From assembly GCA_012728015.1 (NCBI GenBank), contig JAAYFY010000046.1:1-64000 (forward strand): a stretch of 64,000 nucleotides of DNA, in the 5' to 3' direction. The position numbers were made by a program, and so were the translations under genes. This DNA comes from Clostridiaceae bacterium. Lineage in GTDB: Bacteria; Bacillota; Clostridia; DSM-8532. Under the pieces are notes generated by a model. The model was not told where the DNA came from. It made no database searches and saw only the letters and a program-made list of their open reading frames with translations. Shown here one piece after another: positions 1-9,452 of this stretch. The stretch's first letter is position 1; each line of letters begins with the position of its first letter.

Positions 1-1601
1 ACAGGGAAAAAGAGATCGAGGAATTCGTGCCCAAGGAGTATTGGAGCATTGATTCCAGATTTTCTAAAGAAGACGGCAGCGTATTTTCTTCGCGCTTTTA
101 CGGCAAGAATGGCAAGAAGCTTGAAATAAAGTTAAAGGAAGAATCCGATGCCATTACGGCGCTGATGAAGACAGCGTTCTGGACAGTATCGGGCGTTAAA
201 AAAGGCACAAAAAAGAGGTCACCGGCGCCTCCTTTCATCACCAGCACACTGCAGCAGGAGGCCTCACGCAAGCTGGGATTCAGTGCCCAAAAGACAATGA
301 TGGTAGCCCAGCAGCTCTACGAGGGTGTGGAGCTGGGAAGTGAAGGATCGGTCGGTTTGATTACATACATGAGAACCGATTCGGTCAGGTTGTCCGATGA
401 CGCCATAAAACAGGCGCGGACCTATATACAGGAAAGGTTCGGGAAGGATTACCTTCCGGCAAAGCCAAGGGTTTTTAAGACCAAATCGGCGGCCCAGGAT
501 GCCCATGAGGCCATACGACCCACCTATGCGGAGAAGGAGCCGGAATCATTGAAGGGCATGCTGACATCCGATCAGTATAAGCTCTACAAACTGATATGGG
601 AACGGTTTATTGCCTGCCAGATGGAGAACGCCGTCTTTGATACCATTTCGGTTGAAATAGAAGGAACCCAGGAGGGTTCCTTAGCTAAGGACAATAGTCC
701 GGTTCTGAACTTCAGGGCCAGCGGATCAAGGCTTATATTTCCCGGTTTCATGGCGCTCTATGTGGAAGGCAGGGATGATGAAGAAAAAGAAGAATCACAG
801 CAACTGCCGCCCCTCCAGGAGGGTGAGGCTCTCGGTTTGAAGGAGATAAAACCGGAACAGCACTTTACCGAGCCTCCGCCGCGCTACACCGAAGCCACGC
901 TGGTCAAGGCCCTTGAAGAAAAGGGGATAGGCCGGCCCAGCACATATGCCCCTACCATCAGCACCATAATAAGCCGCGGATATGTTGTAAGGAACAAGAA
1001 GCAGCTGAAGCCCACAGAACTTGGCAAAATGGTAAACAGGTTAATGGTGGAGAACTTCCCCGGTATAGTCAACGTGAATTTTACCGCCGAAATGGAAAGC
1101 AAGCTTGACAGTGTGGAAGAAGGCAAGGTTTCCTGGAAGGAGATATTGCGGGAATTCTATCCTGGCTTTATGAAAACCATCAAAAAGGCCGAACAGGTGA
1201 TCGAAAAGGTGGAGATGCCTGTTGAGGAGTCCAATGTGGTCTGTGAAAAATGCGGCAGGACCATGGTGATCAGGACAGGAAGATATGGAAAATTCCTGGC
1301 ATGCCCGGGTTATCCGTCCTGCAGGAATGCAAAACCGATCTTTGAGGATGCAGGCGTAAAGTGCCCCAAGTGCGGCGGAAAGGCCATCATCCTCAGGACA
1401 AAGAGGGGCAGGAAATACCTGGGATGCGGGAACTATCCCAAATGCGATTTCCTTTCATGGGACATGCCCTCTGATAAAAAATGCCCCAAATGCGGCACAT
1501 TCATGACGCAAAAGACCAAAGGCGGCATCATAACCCTTAAATGCGCCAATCCGGAGTGCGATCACTCGGAAGAGCATGTGAAGAATAAAAGCGAGAAGTA
1601 A
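1..1601 (+). CDS. topA: DNA topoisomerase I (5' end outside window)
   Basis: Type IA topoisomerase, which relaxes negative supercoils through a transient 5'-phosphotyrosine bond. The reading frame is open from base 3, so the N-terminal Toprim region lies upstream of the window. The active-site block GLITYMRTDS is present, with the catalytic Tyr codon at 366-368, followed by the conserved GIGRPSTYAP motif. The C-terminus carries three four-cysteine zinc ribbons (CEKCG...CPGYPSC, CPKCG...CGNYPKC, CPKCG...CANPEC), the usual Bacillota arrangement. The gene ends 17 bp from the convergent capA-like gene. Co-location with trmFO matches the topA-trmFO order of many Bacillota, here interrupted by the inverted capA-like gene. 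Confidence 0.97.
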   Translation, partial: REKEIEEFVPKEYWSIDSRFSKEDGSVFSSRFYGKNGKKLEIKLKEESDAITALMKTAFWTVSGVKKGTKKRSPAPPFITSTLQQEASRKLGFSAQKTMMVAQQLYEGVELGSEGSVGLITYMRTDSVRLSDDAIKQARTYIQERFGKDYLPAKPRVFKTKSAAQDAHEAIRPTYAEKEPESLKGMLTSDQYKLYKLIWERFIACQMENAVFDTISVEIEGTQEGSLAKDNSPVLNFRASGSRLIFPGFMALYVEGRDDEEKEESQQLPPLQEGEALGLKEIKPEQHFTEPPPRYTEATLVKALEEKGIGRPSTYAPTISTIISRGYVVRNKKQLKPTELGKMVNRLMVENFPGIVNVNFTAEMESKLDSVEEGKVSWKEILREFYPGFMKTIKKAEQVIEKVEMPVEESNVVCEKCGRTMVIRTGRYGKFLACPGYPSCRNAKPIFEDAGVKCPKCGGKAIILRTKRGRKYLGCGNYPKCDFLSWDMPSDKKCPKCGTFMTQKTKGGIITLKCANPECDHSEEHVKNKSEK

Positions 1602-1618
1602 GAGGTCAGGTGTTGGTT

Positions 1619-2863
1619 TTATGGCTCATGCCTGAAGTCCTTAACCAGGCTCATGGTCCTGTCATATGACTGGTAGGCTTCGTAAAGCACGTCCTCACTG
1701 TATTCGTTGTTCTGATAAAAGTCCTTGTATGGAACGGGTATGATCCTGAACCTGAAAACGCCGTTCTCACTATATCGCCAAAGCCAGGTCGGGATATGGG
1801 TTACTTCCTTAATGATGGTATTACCGGTTTCAGGGTTCTTCTCAAATACTATCTTAACCAGCATGCTGTCCTCGGCGCGCTCCTTGTGGGTGAGGGGATA
1901 GCCCCCGGCACCGCGCCTCTGGTTGGATACGAAATTACCCATGGAATAGATGACATACTTCTGTTCGCCTTCGTGTTCTATCATCTCGCTGGGTTCCACC
2001 ACATGGGGATGGGAACCCAGGATCACATCGGCTCCCCAACTCACCATATCCATGGCAAGCTGTTTCTGCTCCTCGGTGGGCTGCTGGCGGTATTCTACGC
2101 CCCAGTGCATGCAGACTACCGAAACATCCACGTTTTCCTCCATATCGGTCAGCTCGGCTTTGATCCTTTCCCTGTCGATCAGCGCAAGGTGCCTGTATCG
2201 CTGTTCTTCGGAAAGCGCCAGTTCGTTCATGTTGCAGCTGTAGGTATAGGCCATGATGCCTATTTTGATGCCATTTACCTCTTTTATAAGGTACCGGGGT
2301 TCCTCACCGTCGTATACGCCCAGGACATCAAGACCCCTGCTTTTTATATTGTCACGGGTTTCAAACATGCCGGATAACTTCCTGTCCAGTTGGTGGTTGT
2401 TGGAGTTATTGACGATGTCAAAGCCAACAGCCTTAAAGGTGTCGAAAATCTCGGGCGGACAGTTGAACAGGGGATACCCGGTATAATCATTTCTTTTGTT
2501 GGTGGCAGCGCTTTCAAAGCTTATGATGGATACATCGCTTTCGGCCAGATACTCCTCAATGGGCGAGAATATACTGTAAAAATCGTAACGGTCCTCTCCG
2601 GGGATATATGCCGAATCCTGGAAAAGCTTATGGAGCACGCAGTCGCCTGCCGACATGAGTACGGCAGTCTTCGGCGGCTCGGGAGTGGGCTCAGGGGTTG
2701 GTTCGGGAGATGGCAATGGCATGATCTCAGGAGAGACCTGTTTTGATACGGGCGTGTCTTTTGGAAGGTCGGGCCCTGTATTGGATGAAATCATCCCATT
2801 CTGGCCGCATGACGGCATAAATAACACAAATATTAGAACAAAAATAACAATGTTATGTTTCAT
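1619..2863 (-). CDS. CapA-family (poly-gamma-glutamate synthesis-like) lipoprotein
   Basis: Metallophosphatase-like CapA/PgsA-family protein, about 414 aa. The start at 2863 is chosen because AGGAGG lies 9 nt upstream; an upstream in-frame start would precede this site and the signal peptide. The N-terminus is a signal peptide with a possible lipobox (MPSC), then a Pro/Glu/Thr-rich linker of PTPEP-type repeats, then the CapA domain: AGDCVLH, SFESA, NSNNHQLD, HWGVEY and GSHPHVVEP. These conserved D/N/H positions fit the calcineurin-like fold. The protein is probably anchored outside the membrane. Family members act in polyglutamate or capsule export, but no capBC partners lie here, so the substrate is unknown. 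It is transcribed towards topA. Confidence 0.88.
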   Translation of the reverse strand: MKHNIVIFVLIFVLFMPSCGQNGMISSNTGPDLPKDTPVSKQVSPEIMPLPSPEPTPEPTPEPPKTAVLMSAGDCVLHKLFQDSAYIPGEDRYDFYSIFSPIEEYLAESDVSIISFESAATNKRNDYTGYPLFNCPPEIFDTFKAVGFDIVNNSNNHQLDRKLSGMFETRDNIKSRGLDVLGVYDGEEPRYLIKEVNGIKIGIMAYTYSCNMNELALSEEQRYRHLALIDRERIKAELTDMEENVDVSVVCMHWGVEYRQQPTEEQKQLAMDMVSWGADVILGSHPHVVEPSEMIEHEGEQKYVIYSMGNFVSNQRRGAGGYPLTHKERAEDSMLVKIVFEKNPETGNTIIKEVTHIPTWLWRYSENGVFRFRIIPVPYKDFYQNNEYSEDVLYEAYQSYDRTMSLVKDFRHEP

Positions 2864-2929
2864 TTGAGGTTTCCTCCTGGCCCGGCCCGGGCGAAAATCT
2901 GCATGAGGTATGTCCAAAGCCGCATAGGT

Positions 2930-2942
2930 AAAATATATTATA
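2930..2942 (-). promoter_or_regulatory. Extended -10 promoter for the capA-like gene
   Basis: On the minus strand the sequence reads TGCTATAAT (TATAAT at 2942-2937, preceded by TGC), an extended -10 element. No good -35 is present. It lies about 70 bp upstream of the chosen start at 2863. Confidence 0.45.
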
Positions 2943-2981
2943 GCATAATCATATTGGTCTGGAACTCAAAGAATAACGAGA

Positions 2982-3057
2982 ATACCATGAATAAACCGGA
3001 AGTGGTATAAGCCTGCCTGAAATACCATGATAATTTATGGTATGATGGAGAATACCA
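2982..3057. repeat. ATACCA repeat cluster in the divergent capA/trmFO intergenic region
   Basis: Three direct copies of AATACCA-like sequence (starting near 2982, 3022 and 3052) alternate with inverted TGGTAT copies (3003-3008 and 3038-3043). ATACCAT at 3022-3028 and ATGGTAT at 3037-3043 form a perfect 7-bp dyad with an 8-nt spacer. It lies inside the spacer of the likely trmFO promoter, so it could be an operator or an mRNA/DNA hairpin. Confidence 0.55.
3017..3046 (+). promoter_or_regulatory. Likely trmFO promoter
   Basis: CTGAAA (3017-3022), an 18-nt spacer, then TATGAT (3041-3046). The ATACCAT/ATGGTAT dyad occupies the spacer. A start site near 3053 would give a leader of about 45 nt to the ATG at 3098. 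Confidence 0.42.
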
Positions 3058-3097
3058 GGACAGAACAAATTGGCAGGTTGATATAGAGGTGCGGCAG

Positions 3098-4417
3098 ATG
3101 AAGGATGGAAAGATAAACGTCATAGGCGCCGGGCTTGCCGGCTGCGAGGCTGCCTGGCAAATCGCGCGGCAGGGAATAAGGGTAAGGCTTTACGAGATGA
3201 AACCTGATAAGAAGACACCGGCCCATCACAACGATAGTTTTGCTGAACTGGTCTGCAGCAATTCTTTCAGGTCGGACAGGCTGGAGAACGCGGTTGGCCT
3301 TCTAAAGGAAGAGATGAGGCTTCTTAATTCCCTTATCATCGGCTGTGCCGACAAAACAAGGGTGCCTGCCGGCGGGGCGCTTGCCGTGGACAGGCAAGGT
3401 TTTTCCCGGATGGTGACCGAAGCCATCCTGCAGCATCCACTAATAGAGGTGATAAACGAAGAGGTTACAAAACTATGTCATGACGACATAACAATAATTG
3501 CCACAGGGCCGCTGACCACCGATGCCCTGGCAAATGCCATCTCTGACATGCTGGGCCTGGACAGCCTGTACTTCTTTGACGCTGCCGCGCCTATTATAAG
3601 AGCCGATTTCATCAATTACGATATCGTGTTCAGGGCATCCCGCTACCGAAGAGGGGATGACGACTATATAAACTGTCCCATGAACCAGGAGGAGTACCTT
3701 GCCTTTTATGAAGCGCTGATAAACGCAGAAACCGCAGAATTGAATGATTTTGAGGATCACAGGATATTCGAGGGCTGCATGCCCATCGAGAGCATGGCGA
3801 AAAGAGGGGCTGACACCATGAGGTTTGGGCCGTTGAAACCTGTGGGCCTTATTGATCCCAGGACAGGACGTGAGCCATGGGCGGTTGTACAGCTCAGGCA
3901 GGATAACGCCGCGGGATCCCTATACAATATGGTGGGGTTCCAGACTCGGTTGAAGTGGGGGGAGCAGAAACGTATCTTCAGGATGATACCCGGGCTTGAA
4001 AACGCCGAATTCGAACGTTATGGAGTAATGCACAGGAACACCTTTATCAACTCGCCTCAGCTTTTGGACGCCGCGTACAGGCTCAGGAAAAGGAAGAACA
4101 TCTTCTTTGCCGGTCAGATAACCGGGGTGGAAGGCTATGTTGAGTCGGCGTCTTCCGGGCTGATGGCAGGCATCAATGCCGCAAGGCAGCTTTTGGGAGC
4201 GGATGATCTTATCTTCCCGGCAAGCACCGCCATCGGGGCCCTGGCCAGGTATATATCCAACCCGGCCAACACCGGCTTTCAGCCAATGAATATCAATTTC
4301 GGAATTATGGAACCATTGGATAAACGCATCAGGAATAAAAAGGAGAAGTACGGCAAAATGGCCGAAAGGGCCCTCGGAGTTATCAGGGAAGCAATCAGTC
4401 CGCCTCGGCCCGAATGA
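3098..4417 (+). CDS. trmFO: tRNA (uracil-54-C5)-methyltransferase, folate/FAD-dependent
   Basis: TrmFO makes m5U54 in the T-loop of tRNA using 5,10-methylene-THF and FADH2. About 439 aa, the normal length. The FAD-binding [11 protein letters not shown] motif is near the N-terminus, followed by the family-specific [10 protein letters not shown] and, towards the C-terminus, [19 protein letters not shown]. The ATG at 3098 is preferred over an in-frame GTG 9 nt upstream because AGAGGTG lies 7 nt before it. Its own promoter region carries the ATACCA repeats. No partner gene follows directly; hflK starts 142 bp downstream. Confidence 0.97.
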   Translation: MKDGKINVIGAGLAGCEAAWQIARQGIRVRLYEMKPDKKTPAHHNDSFAELVCSNSFRSDRLENAVGLLKEEMRLLNSLIIGCADKTRVPAGGALAVDRQGFSRMVTEAILQHPLIEVINEEVTKLCHDDITIIATGPLTTDALANAISDMLGLDSLYFFDAAAPIIRADFINYDIVFRASRYRRGDDDYINCPMNQEEYLAFYEALINAETAELNDFEDHRIFEGCMPIESMAKRGADTMRFGPLKPVGLIDPRTGREPWAVVQLRQDNAAGSLYNMVGFQTRLKWGEQKRIFRMIPGLENAEFERYGVMHRNTFINSPQLLDAAYRLRKRKNIFFAGQITGVEGYVESASSGLMAGINAARQLLGADDLIFPASTAIGALARYISNPANTGFQPMNINFGIMEPLDKRIRNKKEKYGKMAERALGVIREAISPPRPE

Positions 4418-4559
4418 ACATTAATAAACGCCCTCAGACATTTACAGGCGGTTTTATGTATTATTTATATAGCGTTAATGCGTTTTATAAGAGGGATTCT
4501 GTCAGCAGGTAGATTATTGGCAGAATATCATAAAAATTATTTACAGAAAGGAGAATGGT

Positions 4560-5564
4560 ATGAAAAAGCTTGGTCTTAAGCTGTTCGTTCCGGCATTGCT
4601 TCTTATCATAGGCATCTGGTGCCTGACAGGCTTTTACACACTCAGGTCAGACGGCGGCGAACAGGCAGTCATTATGCGCTTTGGCAGGCACATCCGCACC
4701 GAGGATGAAGCAGGCCTGAAATGGCATTTACCATACCCGATCGAGACCGCGGAGATTGTAAAGTGTGATGTGATCAGGAGTCTTGAACTGGGCTACAGGA
4801 CGCAGCAAACGGGAGGAATAGATCAGCAGCCTGTTTATGCGGCAGTTCAGGAGGAATCCCTGATGATCACGGGTGACGAAAACCTGGTACATACTGAAAC
4901 CGTTATCCAGTATAGGATTAAGAATGTGGCCGACTACCTCTTCAACGTCCGCCAGGCTCCGGAAGCACTGAAGATGGCAACCGAAGCCTCTGTCAGGCGC
5001 GTAGTTGCCAACCATAACCTGGACGATGTCCTAACCGACCAGAAGGATGCCATCCAAACCGAGATACTCAGCGATCTGCAAACCATCTGCGATGAGTACG
5101 GCCTGGGAGTAGAGATTATAAAGGTTGCCCTGCAGGATGTCTATGCACCGGAAGAGGTAGCCGATGCCTTCACCGATGTCATAAAGGCGCGTGAGGATAT
5201 GAACCGCTATATCAATGAAGCGCAGAAGAAGGCCAACGAAATCGTGCCGGCCGCCGAGGCCAAACAGCAGGAGATCCTAAACGAGGCTAACGCATACAAG
5301 GAGAAGAGGATAGCCGAAGCCAAGGGAGACGTGGAAAACTTCAGGCAGGTACTGGCAAAATACTCCCTGGGTCCCGAGGTTACCAGGACCAGGATGTACC
5401 TGGAAACCATGCGTGAGGTTCTCCCCAAGGCAAAGATATACATCATGAAGGATGGGGGAGAAACACTGAGGCTGTTGCCTCTGGGCCAGGAAGCCGCGGT
5501 TTCTGCCGCCTCCGGCCGATACGACAGCACGGAACCGGCAAGCGTGAATAATGACCAGGAGTAA
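4560..5564 (+). CDS. hflK: SPFH-domain protein HflK (FtsH modulator)
   Basis: 334-aa membrane protein with one N-terminal transmembrane segment (about residues 7-27) followed by an SPFH/Band 7 domain and a charged, Ala/Glu-rich helical region (about 210-270), the usual HflK layout. HflK and HflC form a large membrane assembly around FtsH and restrict its access to substrates. The glycine-rich N-terminal cytosolic arm seen in many proteobacterial HflK proteins is absent. Start: GAAAGGAG upstream of the ATG. hflC begins 13 bp downstream, so the two are surely cotranscribed. No ftsH gene is in the window. Confidence 0.9.
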   Translation: MKKLGLKLFVPALLLIIGIWCLTGFYTLRSDGGEQAVIMRFGRHIRTEDEAGLKWHLPYPIETAEIVKCDVIRSLELGYRTQQTGGIDQQPVYAAVQEESLMITGDENLVHTETVIQYRIKNVADYLFNVRQAPEALKMATEASVRRVVANHNLDDVLTDQKDAIQTEILSDLQTICDEYGLGVEIIKVALQDVYAPEEVADAFTDVIKAREDMNRYINEAQKKANEIVPAAEAKQQEILNEANAYKEKRIAEAKGDVENFRQVLAKYSLGPEVTRTRMYLETMREVLPKAKIYIMKDGGETLRLLPLGQEAAVSAASGRYDSTEPASVNNDQE

Positions 5565-5577
5565 AGGGGGTAGTCGC

Positions 5578-6594
5578 ATGAATCCGTTCCATGATTTCAA
5601 ACAAGCATATAACGAGCAGAAGAAGCAAAAACACCAGATCCCCGATAAACTTACCGGCTTTCTGAAATCTGTGGGTGTTATCATAGGCGCCGCGATCATC
5701 CTTATTCTTATATTAAGGTCTTTTATGTTTACTGTGGGTGAAAGGGAGCAGGTGGTTATAACCCGGTTCGAGGAAATCGTAAGGGTTATTGTGGACGAAG
5801 ACTCATATGACGCTGTAAGCGCTGAGCTTAAGAGCAATCCGCGGTTTGCAAATGTCAGGATACAGAAGGGCAGGGGGCTGTTCTTCAAGGTACCGCTGAT
5901 CCAGCAGGTAAAGCGCTTTCCCAACCAGCTTCTTACCTATGACACCCAGACCGAGGAAGTCTTTACGCTGGATAAGAAGACCATCATGCTGGACAACTAT
6001 GCCCAGTGGCGTATCAGCAATCCCGCCCTGTTCATGGTGAGCATCGGGAATATATCCCAGGCCAACCAGAGGATAGATGAATTCATCTATTCTAAGATGA
6101 GGGAGGAGATAGGAAAGATAGACGCCTATACGCTGGTGGCCGACAAGGATTATGTATACGGTATGCTCCAGAATGTTGAGGGTTACCTGAACAGCCAGAT
6201 GGGATCCATGGGAATCAGGATAATGGATATCAGGATCAAGAGGACCGAATACCCGGATTCCACCAAGCCCAGTATATACGAGCAGATGAGATCCGAAAGG
6301 CAGGCTGTTGCCACCCAATACCGGGCCGACGGCCAGAAACGGGCGAGGACCATTACCGCTGAAGCCCAGAGGAAGGCCACCGTCATAGAAGCCCAGGCTT
6401 ATGAGGAGGCCCAGAAGATCAGGGGCGAGGGGGATGCCGAAGCCCTGCGGATTTACGCCGAGGCTTACAACACCGACCCCGAGTTCTACAGCTTCTGGGA
6501 AACATTAAAGACCTACAACAGCGTCATCGACGAAGACACGACCATAATCATTGATTCCGCCTCGCCATTCGCTAAATACCTGTTTGGGGAATAG
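5578..6594 (+). CDS. hflC: SPFH-domain protein HflC
   Basis: 338-aa partner of HflK. A single N-terminal membrane helix (about residues 30-50) is followed by an SPFH domain starting GEREQVVITRF and an extended helical segment containing QAVATQYRADGQ and AEAQRKATVIEAQAYEEAQK. The C-terminus ends in the hydrophobic stretch IIIDSASPFAKYLFGE, similar to HflC C-termini. The ATG at 5578 is preferred because AAAGGGGGT lies 7 nt upstream, whereas an earlier in-frame ATG overlaps hflK and has no such site. It converges on the trkH-type gene with only an 11-bp gap. Confidence 0.92.
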   Translation: MNPFHDFKQAYNEQKKQKHQIPDKLTGFLKSVGVIIGAAIILILILRSFMFTVGEREQVVITRFEEIVRVIVDEDSYDAVSAELKSNPRFANVRIQKGRGLFFKVPLIQQVKRFPNQLLTYDTQTEEVFTLDKKTIMLDNYAQWRISNPALFMVSIGNISQANQRIDEFIYSKMREEIGKIDAYTLVADKDYVYGMLQNVEGYLNSQMGSMGIRIMDIRIKRTEYPDSTKPSIYEQMRSERQAVATQYRADGQKRARTITAEAQRKATVIEAQAYEEAQKIRGEGDAEALRIYAEAYNTDPEFYSFWETLKTYNSVIDEDTTIIIDSASPFAKYLFGE

Positions 6595-6605
6595 CATACA
6601 TACAT

Positions 6606-7985
6606 TCAGCCCACGACGAACTTGCCCTCGGGATATATGGTATGGTCGGTATGCTTTATTCTCGGCGTCAGCGCAAGAGCGAAGGAAATGGGGCCGATTC
6701 GTCCTGTAAACATGCACAGGATCACCAGGACTTTGCCAAAACCGCCGAGATTATTGACAACCCCTGTGGTAAGGCCTACGGTTCCGAGGGTCGACACCGA
6801 GTCGAAAAAGGCGTTTATCAGGGTGGCGCCGGGTTGCAGGATCTGGACCAGGAAGGTCAACAGGAAGACCAGGACAAGGGCGAGCAAAACGATTGAGAAT
6901 GCCTTCAGAACCGTACGGTTGGGTATTCTCCTTTTAAACAGTATGGTTTCTTCTTTCCCCCGGATAACGCATACGATGGCCGCCAGCATGATACCGAGGG
7001 TATTGATCTTAATGCCTCCAGCGGCCGAACCCGACGCGCCGCCTATGAACATCATAAGGGAGATGAATACCTTGGAGAGTCCGTGGAGCGAGTCGGCGTC
7101 AAGGGTTGAAAAACCGGCAGAGCGGGTGTTGACAGATAAAAACAATGATGTGTTGATTTTCTGTCCCAGGGTCATGCCCTCAAGGGCGCGGCCGCTTTCC
7201 ATAAGGAAAATGAACAATGCGGTTCCAAAAAGAAGGATGGGTGTAAGGATGAGTACAATCCTGGTATGGGCCGTCAGCTTTTTTCTTTTGCGGTAGTCCA
7301 GCAGGTCCTTCCAAACCATGAAACCCAGGCCGCCGATAATGACCAGAAATGATATGGTATAGAGGACCAGCGGGCTTCCTGCGAAACCCGCCATACTGGA
7401 GAATTCTCCGCCCATAAGGTCAAATCCGGCATTGCAAAAGGCGGAAACAGAATGGAAAATCCCGTAGTAAAAACCGACGGGGCCAAAGCGAGGTACGAAA
7501 TCAACAGACAGTACCAGGGCTCCTGCCAGTTCAACAATGAATATTATGACCAGCATCTGCCTGATCAGTGGGATAGTATCATGTATGCTGACGGTGTTCA
7601 GGGATTCCTGCGCCAGCTTCATATTCTTCAGGCCGGCTTTCCTTCCGGCGATGGAGAGAAAGAAGGTGGCAAATGTTATGAAACCGAGGCCGCCCAGCTG
7701 CATGAGGATAAGTATCACGATTTCACCGAAGGCCGACCAGTAGGGAGCCGTGTCATACAGCGCAAACCCGGTGATACAGGTTGCTGATACCGATGTAAAG
7801 AGGCTGTCAAGAAACGGCGTGGGGTTTCCTGACTCCGAGGCTGCGGGAAGCATCAGAAGAACGCTGCCAATCAGGCTTGCTGTAAGATATGTGAGAGCGA
7901 TGATGGCGGGCGGACTGTGATAAACACCCATGCTCACTGCTTTTTTTATTGCGGCACTTATTTTAGCCAAGCTATTCTTTACCAT
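6606..7985 (-). CDS. TrkH/KtrB-family potassium uptake channel subunit
   Basis: 459-aa integral membrane protein with the four-fold M1-P-M2 repeat of the SKT family. The four selectivity-filter loops are visible in order: TCITGF, FCNAGF, TRSAGF and GTVGLT. The third repeat carries the Gly/Ala/Ser-rich gate loop GGASGSAAGGIK typical of KtrB. The protein moves K+ (or Na+-coupled K+) across the membrane. The cytosolic RCK subunit (KtrA/TrkA) is not adjacent, so it must be encoded elsewhere. It has its own promoter in the divergent region shared with mltG. No strong ribosome site precedes the ATG at 7985, so the exact start is uncertain. Confidence 0.93.
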   Translation of the reverse strand: MVKNSLAKISAAIKKAVSMGVYHSPPAIIALTYLTASLIGSVLLMLPAASESGNPTPFLDSLFTSVSATCITGFALYDTAPYWSAFGEIVILILMQLGGLGFITFATFFLSIAGRKAGLKNMKLAQESLNTVSIHDTIPLIRQMLVIIFIVELAGALVLSVDFVPRFGPVGFYYGIFHSVSAFCNAGFDLMGGEFSSMAGFAGSPLVLYTISFLVIIGGLGFMVWKDLLDYRKRKKLTAHTRIVLILTPILLFGTALFIFLMESGRALEGMTLGQKINTSLFLSVNTRSAGFSTLDADSLHGLSKVFISLMMFIGGASGSAAGGIKINTLGIMLAAIVCVIRGKEETILFKRRIPNRTVLKAFSIVLLALVLVFLLTFLVQILQPGATLINAFFDSVSTLGTVGLTTGVVNNLGGFGKVLVILCMFTGRIGPISFALALTPRIKHTDHTIYPEGKFVVG

Positions 7986-8053
7986 GAAGATCCAGCCCCG
8001 TACAGGCCGTTCACCTGCCTGACCAAGAAATTGGAAATAGATCCGTTTTTGAA

Positions 8054-8082
8054 ATTATAACACTACCGATTGAAGTAAACAA
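8054..8082 (-). promoter_or_regulatory. Sigma-A-type promoter for the trkH/ktrB gene
   Basis: On the minus strand TTGTTT (8082-8077), a 17-nt spacer and TATAAT (8059-8054), about 70 bp upstream of the start at 7985. Confidence 0.65.
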
Positions 8083-8109
8083 ATATAAAAAAAATCCACC
8101 TGTTGTTTT

Positions 8110-8138
8110 TTGACTGATAACAGGGGAAATGATATAAT
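8110..8138 (+). promoter_or_regulatory. Sigma-A promoter for mltG
   Basis: TTGACT (8110-8115), a 17-nt spacer, TATAAT (8133-8138): close to consensus. It gives a leader of about 73 nt before the GTG start at 8218. Confidence 0.75.
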
Positions 8139-8217
8139 GAATCATGCTTTTTTGAGTGCTCACAAACCATTGAAAGGCCGTATCAGTGCCTGACAGAGAG
8201 AGCTAAGGTGAGAAACA

Positions 8218-9372
8218 GTGCAAACAGGCAGAACCGTCCACAAGACCATCGAACCTGACGCAAAGCCGGTTATAAGGAAAAAGAAGAAACCCAGGAAAAA
8301 GCGCTATATTTTCCTGAAAACGCTCCTTTTCATCCTTATATGCATGATTATATTCATGATCAACGCCCTCTATGGATACCGCTATATCATGGAGGGTTAT
8401 CAGCAGGCAGAAATGCCCCTGGCCGAAGGGGAAGGCATTGTCTTTAAGGTGGCTTACGGATCCAGCACGGCAGAAATTGCCGATGCCCTGAAGGAACAGG
8501 GCTTTATCAGCAATACATGGCTTTACAGGGTCATCTCCAAGATCATGGGTTTTGACAGTGTATATAAAGCAGGCAGGTACGTCCTGACAGAGGATATGAA
8601 CTATTATGCCCTGATGCTGGCGCTCACAGGGGAACCGTTGAAGAATCCTACCCAGGATATAATGATCCCTGAAGGAAAGACCATCCTGGAAACTGCCCAG
8701 ATCCTTTCCGAGCAGGGGTATATCGATAGCGACCATTTCCTGGCGCTGTGCGAGAGAATACCGACCCAATACCTGTTCATGAACGAACTGGCAGTATCCC
8801 CCGATCGCAAGTACCCCTTGGAGGGTTACCTCTATCCCGATACTTACAAAATGGACGAGGGATGGACCGAGCAAGAACTCATCGACCGTATGCTGTTACA
8901 GTTCGACAAGGTATTTACCTATGAATACTATGAACGGGCCAAGGAACTGGGTATGACCATAGATGAGGTTGTAACGCTGGCGTCCCTCATAGAGATGGAG
9001 GCAAAATACCCTGCCGATTTCAAGAAGATCTCCAGTGTCTTCCATAACAGGCTTAAAAAAGATCCGCCCATGATGTTGCAATGCGACGCCACCATACAAT
9101 ACGCCAGGATATACCAGGGCCTGGGAAGGACAACGGCTGTTCTTCACAAGGATCTTGAAATTGAAAGCCCGTACAACACATATAAGCATTTAGGGCTTCC
9201 GCCGGGTCCCATATGCTCGCCCAGGGCGGATGCCATCGTGGCGGCGTTGTATCCCGAGGAAACCAATTACTATTACTTCTTCGCCACACCTGATGGCATA
9301 AATATATACAACGAAACATTCGAAGGGCATATGAGAGACCAGCAAATATACGGCGTAAGCGGATATGAGTGA
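8218..9372 (+). CDS. mltG: Endolytic murein transglycosylase MltG
   Basis: Cleaves nascent glycan strands at the outer face of the membrane and helps set glycan length. 384 aa: a basic cytosolic N-terminus rich in K/R, one transmembrane helix (about residues 33-53), then the YceG/MltG domain. Recognisable blocks are IPEGKT, LEGYLYPDTY, the catalytic-Glu region TLASLIEMEA, SVFHNRL and SPYNTYKHLGLPPGPI. The GTG start has AAGGTGAG 7 nt upstream. It is followed by trmR and trhP, the same order as yrrL-yrrM-yrrN/O in Bacillus subtilis. Confidence 0.96.
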   Translation: MQTGRTVHKTIEPDAKPVIRKKKKPRKKRYIFLKTLLFILICMIIFMINALYGYRYIMEGYQQAEMPLAEGEGIVFKVAYGSSTAEIADALKEQGFISNTWLYRVISKIMGFDSVYKAGRYVLTEDMNYYALMLALTGEPLKNPTQDIMIPEGKTILETAQILSEQGYIDSDHFLALCERIPTQYLFMNELAVSPDRKYPLEGYLYPDTYKMDEGWTEQELIDRMLLQFDKVFTYEYYERAKELGMTIDEVVTLASLIEMEAKYPADFKKISSVFHNRLKKDPPMMLQCDATIQYARIYQGLGRTTAVLHKDLEIESPYNTYKHLGLPPGPICSPRADAIVAALYPEETNYYYFFATPDGINIYNETFEGHMRDQQIYGVSGYE

Positions 9373-9377
9373 GATTG

Positions 9378-9399
9378 AGGCGGCAAAAAACAGCCGCCT
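9378..9399 (+). terminator. Stem-loop between mltG and trmR
   Basis: Perfect 7-bp stem AGGCGGC/GCCGCCT around an A-rich 8-nt loop, directly after the mltG stop. No clear T-tract follows, so it may be a weak terminator or an mRNA-processing element. Its position argues that trmR starts at 9453 and not inside it. Confidence 0.5.
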
Positions 9400-9452
9400 T
9401 AAGTCACTGGGCGCCTGTTTTGGCTTTTGTGCCGCGGAAAGGTGAGAAGGGT

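Noticed and set aside
9369-9452. Start of trmR at GTG 9369
   Set aside because: It would translate through a perfect hairpin, overlap the mltG stop and add 28 residues not found in the family; TTG 9453 has a proper ribosome site.
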